From: Clostridiales bacterium
GTDB taxonomy: Bacteria; Bacillota; Clostridia; Oscillospirales; Acutalibacteraceae
Assembly: GCA_022791355.1 (NCBI GenBank)
Contig: JAAVYX010000247.1
Span: 1-8,673, forward strand
Length of the DNA: 8,673 nt
Direction of reading: 5' to 3'
Positions 4,428-8,673 of the stretch are shown in pieces. The notes beneath the pieces were generated by a model. That model saw only the letters and a list, made by a program, of their open reading frames with translations. It was not told the DNA's origin and did no database searches. Made by a program: the position numbers and the translations under genes. Numbering within the stretch: the stretch's first letter is position 1; every line of letters begins with the position of its first letter.

Positions 4428-6866
4428 TTATTCCCCGAAAAAGGCGGCCGCGATGCGCACGCTGGCCTGAGCGTCCTTGGCGTAGTAATCGGCGCCAACC
4501 ATTTTGGCGTATTCCTCGTTGAGCACCGCGCCGCCCACCATCACCTTACAGCCCGCGCCCGCCCGCCGCAGGGCTTCAATGGTCTCCTGCATGTTCTTGA
4601 CCGTGGTGGTCATCAGGGCGCTGAGACCCACCAGCCGGATATCCTGCCGCAGGGTCTCCTCCACAACCTGTTCGACGGGCACGTCCTTGCCTAAGTCCAC
4701 CACGTCGTAGCCGTAGTTTTCCAGCATCATTTTGACGATGTTTTTGCCGATATCGTGAATATCCCCCTGCACGGTGGCCAGCAGGATTTTCCCCTTGGCC
4801 GCCTGCTTCTCGCCGGTTTGCGCCTCCTTGATAATCGCAAAGGCCGTTTTCACCGCCTGGGCCGACTGCATGAGCTGGGGCAGGAATATCTTGCCCTTTT
4901 CGAACCGGTCGCCTACATAGTCCAGCGCCGGGACAAACTGCTCGTCGATAATCTGTAAGGCCGATTGCTCCTGAAGCAGGGCCTTCACCTTCTCCCCCGC
5001 CTCGTCCTTGCGGCCCTGGACGATACAGTCATAAAGGGTCAGACCGGCCGGCGGGCCGGGAAAGGCCGCGGCCGTATCCTGGGAGCCGTCGGAAAAAGCG
5101 GTCGGCGGAGCGGCTGCCGGACCGTCGGTTTGGAAATCGGCATACCTTTCGATATAGGCCGCCGCGTCCCTGTCCTCCCCGTTCAGCACCCGGAAGGTAT
5201 CCACCACCCGCATCATATCCGGGGATAAGGGATTGAGAATCGGCGCGTCCAGCCCCGCGCCGAAGGCGGCGGCCAGATAGACGCTGTTAAGCAGCGGCCG
5301 GGCGGGCAGGCCGAAGGAGACGTTGCTGACCCCCAGCACGGTTTTTAGTCCCAACCGGCTTTTGACCAGCTTGATGGCCTTTAAGGTCTCCAGAACCTGG
5401 TCCTGTTGGGCCGAGGCGGTGAGCACCAGGCAGTCGATCAGGAGATCCTCCTCCGGGATGCCGTAGGCCTTGGCCGTCTCCCAAATGCGCTTGGCAATGG
5501 CGAACCGCTCCTCGGCGGTGGGCGGGATGCCACCCTCGTCCAGGGTCAGCCCCACCACCAGCGCGCCGTACTTTTTGACGATGGGGAAAATCTGCTCCAT
5601 GCTTTCCTTTTTTCCATTGACCGAGTTGATCACCGGCTTGCCGCAGTAACAGCGGACGCCGGCCTCAATAGCGGCGGGGTCGGAGCTGTCGATTTGCAGG
5701 GGCAGAGCGGTAACCCCCTGCACCTCTCTGATAACGCCGGCCAGCATACGGGGCTCGTCCAGCTCGGGCAGGCCAACGTTTATGTCAAGCAGGTCGGCGC
5801 CGGCGGCCGTCTGATCGATGGCCTCGCCGATAATGTAATCCATCCGCCCCTCCCGCAGGGCCTCCTTCAGCCGTTTTTTGCCGGTGGGGTTAATCCGCTC
5901 GCCGATGACCGAAATCCGGCCGTCCAACACGCGGGCGGTAGTGCCTGAGCAGCAGGCGGTAATCCGCCGGGGCGTTACGGCTACAGGTTTTCGGCCCTCC
6001 AGCAGCTCGTGTAAGCGCTTCATGTAGACGGGGGTGGTGCCGCAGCAGCCTCCTACAATGCGCACCCCTGTGTCCAGCATCCGCTCCACGGCGGCGGCGT
6101 AGCTTTCAGGGGAGATATCGTAAACCGTTCGGCCGGCTTCCTCCCGGGGCAGACCGGCGTTGGCCTGCACCATCACCGGGATCTTGGCGTATTCCAGCAA
6201 AGACTCCACAACCGGCAGCAGCTCGTTGGGTCCCAGGGAACAGTTGACGCCTAAGGCGTCCACCCCCCAGGCGTTTAGGGCGACGGCGGCGGTCAGCGGG
6301 TCGGCCCCGATAAAGGTGCGCTGGCCCTCCTCAAAGGTCAGGGTACAGAAAACCGGCAGGTCGGACTGTTCCCTAGCCGCCAGAATGGCCGCCTTAGCCT
6401 CGTACAAATCCGAAATGGTCTCGATGAGAATCAGGTCGGCCCCCGCCTCCAGGCCGGCTGTTACCTGTTCGGCATAGAGCTGGTAGGCTTCCTCAAAGGA
6501 CAGGGTCCCCATAGGCTGGAGCAGCTGACCGGTGGGACCCAGGTCCAAAGCGACGTAGGGCGCGCCGGCGGCCTTGGCACAGGCGATTCCCGCCGAAACC
6601 ACCTGGTCGACGGTATAGCCGCTGTCTGCAAGCTTTAAAGCGTTGGCCCCGAAGGTGTTGGCCGTAATCACCTGGCAGCCGGCGGCCACATATTCCCTAT
6701 GAATGTCAGTGACCAGCTCCGGGTCTGACAGATTGAGCAACTCGGGAAGCTGGCCCGGTCCCACCCCTCTTTGCTGGAGCATAGTGCCCATGGCCCCGTC
6801 AAAAAGGAGAAAACCCTCCCTCAACTCTTCTAATACAGCGTGGACGCGGGTACTGGAATCCTTCAT
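4428..6866 (-). CDS. metH: Cobalamin-dependent methionine synthase core (no reactivation domain)
   Basis: Transfers the methyl group of 5-methyltetrahydrofolate via cobalamin to homocysteine, giving methionine. The 812 residues hold four modules. The homocysteine methyltransferase barrel (about 10-295) has zinc ligands C209 (VNCSLGP) and C274/C275 (VGGCCGTTP). The pterin-binding barrel (about 315-575) has IGERINPTGKK and DINVG. An Ala/Pro-rich linker (about 578-608) follows. The cap and Rossmann cobalamin domain (about 609-812) has the DxHxxG motif at 702-707 (GDIHDIGKN), plus SALMTTT and VGGAVL. The protein ends there, while E. coli MetH (about 1,227 residues) continues into the AdoMet-dependent reactivation domain. 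Here that domain is the gene immediately upstream, overlapping by ATGA (6863-6866). The ATG at 6866 has GGAAGAGG 7 nt upstream. Other cobalamin methyltransferases share parts of this layout. The metF and reactivation neighbours make methionine synthase the firm choice. Confidence 0.95.
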   Translation of the reverse strand: MKDSSTRVHAVLEELREGFLLFDGAMGTMLQQRGVGPGQLPELLNLSDPELVTDIHREYVAAGCQVITANTFGANALKLADSGYTVDQVVSAGIACAKAAGAPYVALDLGPTGQLLQPMGTLSFEEAYQLYAEQVTAGLEAGADLILIETISDLYEAKAAILAAREQSDLPVFCTLTFEEGQRTFIGADPLTAAVALNAWGVDALGVNCSLGPNELLPVVESLLEYAKIPVMVQANAGLPREEAGRTVYDISPESYAAAVERMLDTGVRIVGGCCGTTPVYMKRLHELLEGRKPVAVTPRRITACCSGTTARVLDGRISVIGERINPTGKKRLKEALREGRMDYIIGEAIDQTAAGADLLDINVGLPELDEPRMLAGVIREVQGVTALPLQIDSSDPAAIEAGVRCYCGKPVINSVNGKKESMEQIFPIVKKYGALVVGLTLDEGGIPPTAEERFAIAKRIWETAKAYGIPEEDLLIDCLVLTASAQQDQVLETLKAIKLVKSRLGLKTVLGVSNVSFGLPARPLLNSVYLAAAFGAGLDAPILNPLSPDMMRVVDTFRVLNGEDRDAAAYIERYADFQTDGPAAAPPTAFSDGSQDTAAAFPGPPAGLTLYDCIVQGRKDEAGEKVKALLQEQSALQIIDEQFVPALDYVGDRFEKGKIFLPQLMQSAQAVKTAFAIIKEAQTGEKQAAKGKILLATVQGDIHDIGKNIVKMMLENYGYDVVDLGKDVPVEQVVEETLRQDIRLVGLSALMTTTVKNMQETIEALRRAGAGCKVMVGGAVLNEEYAKMVGADYYAKDAQASVRIAAAFFGE

Positions 6867-7543
6867 ATATGGGCCTCTTCCTTTCGATAGTAACAGTCGG
6901 TCAGCTTACAGTCGGCGCAGTTACGGCCGCAGCCCTGGCGGACGGACGGCCCGGCCGGCGGCCGGTCGGTGATTCCCATGATGGCGGTAACGGATTTGCG
7001 GGGCAGTAAAATATCGGTCCGGCTGCAGCACAATCCAATGCGGCGGACGGTGTCAAGAAGAGCGGTAAAGCGGGGCTGAAGTTCTAAGGGCAAATCCCCG
7101 TAACCGGGACTGTACCTGCCGGTCAGCCCCTTCCCCTCCCCTTCCGCCTGTTGGCGGAGCGCGGCCTCGGCCTCGTCGCAGACCGATTCGATCAGGGAGG
7201 CGGCGCAGGCGTCCAGAATCAGGGAACGGGTCAAATCCACGCTCTCATACCGTTTGATCAGGTTGTCCATATCCACGCCCAGCGTAGCGGCCATGAGCAG
7301 GCAGGCCGAACAGCCCGCCAGGTGAGCGGCTATATCCCGGCCTGGCAGGCTAAGGCCGGTTCCGACCAGCTCCAATCCGTCCATCCCCGCCGACAGGTCG
7401 AACCGGCGGGAAACCTGCCGGGGCCGGGCGGCGGCCATACACTGCTCCATACAGTCGTCGATCAATGCCGACAGGTCGGCGGGGACGTCCTGTCCCCTAT
7501 GGCCCAGGTAGCGGAGCGCTTCCGATTTGTCGATAGCGGCCAT
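6863..7543 (-). CDS. Stand-alone methionine synthase reactivation-domain protein (vitamin B12-dependent MetH activation domain family)
   Basis: Resembles the C-terminal activation domain of MetH, which uses AdoMet and an electron donor to return inactive cob(II)alamin to methylcobalamin. Numbering is from the ATG (226 residues). The signature RYSPGYGDLPLELQ starts at 143 and corresponds to the RPAPGY region of E. coli MetH that contacts AdoMet. It is followed by PRKSVTAIMGI near 181-191. The C-terminus adds a cysteine group C205-x3-C209-x2-C212-x4-C217, which could bind metal or an Fe-S cluster. That is inference. I chose ATG 7543 because GGCGGTGA, 7 of 8 bases of the ideal Shine-Dalgarno, sits just before it. 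The GTG at 7552 overlaps the metF stop as GTGA and would add three residues. It lies between metF and metH and overlaps metH by ATGA, so it surely serves MetH. A related split arrangement is known in Thermotoga maritima. Confidence 0.9.
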   Translation of the reverse strand: MAAIDKSEALRYLGHRGQDVPADLSALIDDCMEQCMAAARPRQVSRRFDLSAGMDGLELVGTGLSLPGRDIAAHLAGCSACLLMAATLGVDMDNLIKRYESVDLTRSLILDACAASLIESVCDEAEAALRQQAEGEGKGLTGRYSPGYGDLPLELQPRFTALLDTVRRIGLCCSRTDILLPRKSVTAIMGITDRPPAGPSVRQGCGRNCADCKLTDCYYRKEEAHI

Positions 7544-7548
7544 GGAAC

Positions 7549-7556
7549 TCACCGCC
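7549..7556 (-). promoter_or_regulatory. Ribosome binding site deciding the reactivation gene start
   Basis: On the minus strand this reads GGCGGTGA, one mismatch from GGAGGTGA, and is followed by 5 nt and ATG at 7543-7541. The alternative GTG (7552-7550) lies inside it and has only AGGGG two bases away. The metF stop TGA is also inside this site, so ribosomes finishing metF would be placed to restart. Confidence 0.6.
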
Positions 7557-8418
7557 CCTGCCGCAGATTGCGGATATTGCCCTGGGCTATGGCCGGCCGG
7601 TTCATGGTATAAATATGCACCCCGTCTACCCCGTGGTCGGCCAAATCACAGAGCTGGCGGCTAGAATATTCGATGCCGGCCCGCACTAAGCTCTCGGGAT
7701 CGTTCTCGTATTTATTTAGGATGCGGATGATGCTGGCTGGCAGGGACACGCCGCACATAAAAATCATTTTCTGAATCTGGCTGCGGCCCAAAATAGGCAT
7801 GACCCCGGCCGATATGGGATTTTTCACCCCCATTTTCCGGGCCGTTTCGTAAAAACGGTAGAAAAGCTGATTATCAAAAAAGAGCTGGGAGACGAAAAAG
7901 GACGCGCCAGCCTCCTCCTTTTCCAGCATATACCGGGTGCTTTGCTCCAAACCGTCGCAGTCGATATGGCCCTCCGGGTAGGCCGCGGCCCCTATACAAA
8001 GGTCGGGGTAACGGGCCTTGATGTGGGCGATCAAATCCTTGGCGTACCGGTAGGGACCGGGAGCGGACGGGGCCGCGTCGGCAGGAAGATCGCCCCGCAG
8101 AGCCATGACGTTGGAAAGGCCCCTGTCCGGAAACTGATCCAGCATGCGGGCCGCCGCCTCGGGGTTGGACTGGATGCAGGTCATATGAGGCAGAGCCTCC
8201 ACACCGTAGCGGTTCTTGATCATGGAGGCGATGTCCAGCGTGACGTCGCTGCCGCCGCTGCCGCCGGCGCTGTAGGTTACGCTGATAAAGTCGGGACGCA
8301 GGTCGGTCATGGTCTGGAGGGTATCCAGAAGGCTTTCGGGACCCTTATCCTTTTTAGGTGGGAATATCTCCAGGGAAACCACTGTCTTTTTGGAAGCATA
8401 TAAATCGCTGATACGCAT
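7549..8418 (-). CDS. metF: Methylenetetrahydrofolate reductase
   Basis: Reduces 5,10-methylenetetrahydrofolate to 5-methyltetrahydrofolate with FAD, supplying the methyl donor for MetH. The 289 residues form a single barrel of the usual bacterial MetF size. Conserved segments are E17 in SLEIFPPKK (the catalytic glutamate), VTYSAGGS at 47-54, D110 in ALRGD, AAYPEGH at 145-151 and SQLFFD at 177-182, with Q178 matching the folate-binding glutamine. The loop AGGSGGSD replaces the common GAGGSTR form. No C-terminal regulatory domain is present, and no MetV partner is encoded nearby. It is the first gene of the operon and is followed almost without gap by the reactivation gene. The ATG at 8418 has AGAAGG 7 nt upstream. 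Whether NADH, NADPH or ferredoxin is the electron source cannot be told from this sequence. Confidence 0.97.
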   Translation of the reverse strand: MRISDLYASKKTVVSLEIFPPKKDKGPESLLDTLQTMTDLRPDFISVTYSAGGSGGSDVTLDIASMIKNRYGVEALPHMTCIQSNPEAAARMLDQFPDRGLSNVMALRGDLPADAAPSAPGPYRYAKDLIAHIKARYPDLCIGAAAYPEGHIDCDGLEQSTRYMLEKEEAGASFFVSQLFFDNQLFYRFYETARKMGVKNPISAGVMPILGRSQIQKMIFMCGVSLPASIIRILNKYENDPESLVRAGIEYSSRQLCDLADHGVDGVHIYTMNRPAIAQGNIRNLRQGR

Positions 8419-8477
8419 TGTCTGTCCTTCTTTCCCGCAGCTATATGAAATGAGCGTGCAAAAACGTCGCTATGATA

Positions 8478-8489
8478 TAGATGCATCTA
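8478..8489. promoter_or_regulatory. 12-bp perfect palindrome in the metF control region
   Basis: TAGATGCATCTA is a perfect palindrome about 60 nt before the metF ATG. It lies next to a CTAT-GAT-ATAG inverted repeat (8470-8480). The position, at or just after the likely metF start of transcription, fits an operator for a dimeric repressor. No regulator is identified. A SAM or cobalamin riboswitch core was not recognised in this short leader. Confidence 0.35.
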
Positions 8490-8501
8490 CATTTTCCTTT
8501 T

Positions 8502-8530
8502 ATTTTACGTCAAAAAGTCTTATTATGCAA
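8502..8530 (-). promoter_or_regulatory. Possible metF operon promoter
   Basis: On the minus strand TTGCAT (8530-8525) and TAAAAT (8507-8502) are 17 nt apart. The -10 matches five of six bases, the -35 three. A competing TTGACG (-35) starting at 8512 has only a poor -10 after it. Transcription would begin near 8495, giving a leader of about 77 nt. Confidence 0.4.
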
Positions 8531-8591
8531 CTCTTTTATAGGGCGGCAAAGCCAGCCAAAAGCCGGTCTTAGAAAATTATGCAAGAAGGAG

Positions 8592-8620
8592 TTGACAAAA
8601 AATCCGCTCTATGCTACAAT
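8592..8620 (+). promoter_or_regulatory. Strong promoter of tRNA-Ser
   Basis: A perfect TTGACA (8592-8597), a 17-nt spacer and TACAAT (8615-8620), with TG at 8612-8613 forming an extended -10. Transcription would start near 8627, about 10 nt before the tRNA. This is the strongest promoter in the window, as expected for a stable RNA. Confidence 0.88.
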
Positions 8621-8636
8621 AATGAAGCCGCTTTTT

Positions 8637-8673
8637 GGAGAGATGTCCGAGTGGTTTAAGGAGCTGGTCTTGA
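8637..8673 (+). tRNA. tRNA-Ser (anticodon UGA), 5' part only
   Basis: The first 37 nt of a serine tRNA. The acceptor strand is GGAGAGA, then TG, a D-arm with the serine-type TCCGAGTGGTTTAAGGA, and the start of the anticodon arm CTGGT with loop CTTGA. The window ends exactly after TGA, read as the anticodon. The variable arm, T-arm and 3' end lie outside. The pattern closely matches bacterial tRNA-Ser(UGA), for example GGAAGTG-TG-GCCGAGCGG in E. coli. Confidence 0.9.

Noticed and set aside
8309..8572. An 87-residue plus-strand frame across the metF 5' end
   Set aside because: It overlaps metF and its control region, lacks a ribosome binding site and has no recognisable motif.
1..8673. CRISPR arrays, insertion sequences, phage genes or attachment sites
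   Set aside because: No regularly spaced repeats, transposase or integrase motifs, or terminal repeats were seen. The tRNA-Ser 3' end, a common integration site, lies outside the window.

Overview
The window is GC-rich (by eye near 60% in coding DNA, AT-rich in spacers), has Gram-positive style ribosome binding sites and sigma-A type promoters, and carries ferredoxin/NAD(P) flavoenzymes of the anaerobe type. The best guess is an anaerobic Clostridia bacterium of the Oscillospiraceae type (Flavonifractor or Pseudoflavonifractor-like). That placement is inference from gene content and composition. No marker gene here settles it.

Layout, left to right. (1) Positions 1-1163, minus strand: an nfnA-nfnB pair (the electron-bifurcating NADH-dependent reduced ferredoxin:NADP+ oxidoreductase family). 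The genes overlap by 8 bp and have a good promoter at 1242-1270; nfnB is cut by the window edge. (2) Positions 1176-1860: about 685 bp without a convincing gene. It holds a 20-nt near-identical direct repeat, hairpins and short repeats, and looks like a decayed repeat-type element. (3) Positions 1861-3801, minus: complete uvrC (nucleotide excision repair) with its own promoter. (4) Positions 3802-4071: divergent control region with overlapping inverted repeats in front of a small XRE-family regulator (4072-4365, plus). A strong bidirectional terminator (4387-4418) separates the regulator from the convergent met operon. (5) Positions 4428-8418, minus: a three-gene methionine operon in the order metF, a free-standing methionine synthase reactivation-domain protein, and metH lacking that domain. 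The genes are packed with 4-bp or near-zero spacing. (6) Positions 8419-8636: control region between metF and a divergent tRNA. (7) Positions 8592-8673, plus: a strong extended -10 promoter and the 5' half of tRNA-Ser(UGA), cut at the window edge right after the anticodon.

How the parts work together. MetF makes 5-methyltetrahydrofolate. The cobalamin-dependent MetH passes its methyl group to homocysteine. The small protein most likely plays the AdoMet-dependent reactivation role that in E. coli MetH is the C-terminal domain. NfnAB would balance NADPH against NADH and ferredoxin. UvrC, the XRE regulator and tRNA-Ser are not functionally linked to these by anything visible.

Most of the window is conserved housekeeping. 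I found no strong case for a new system. The points most worth a second look are the repeat-bearing gap at 1300-1860, the palindromes in front of the XRE gene and metF, and the split MetH with a cysteine cluster on the reactivation protein.
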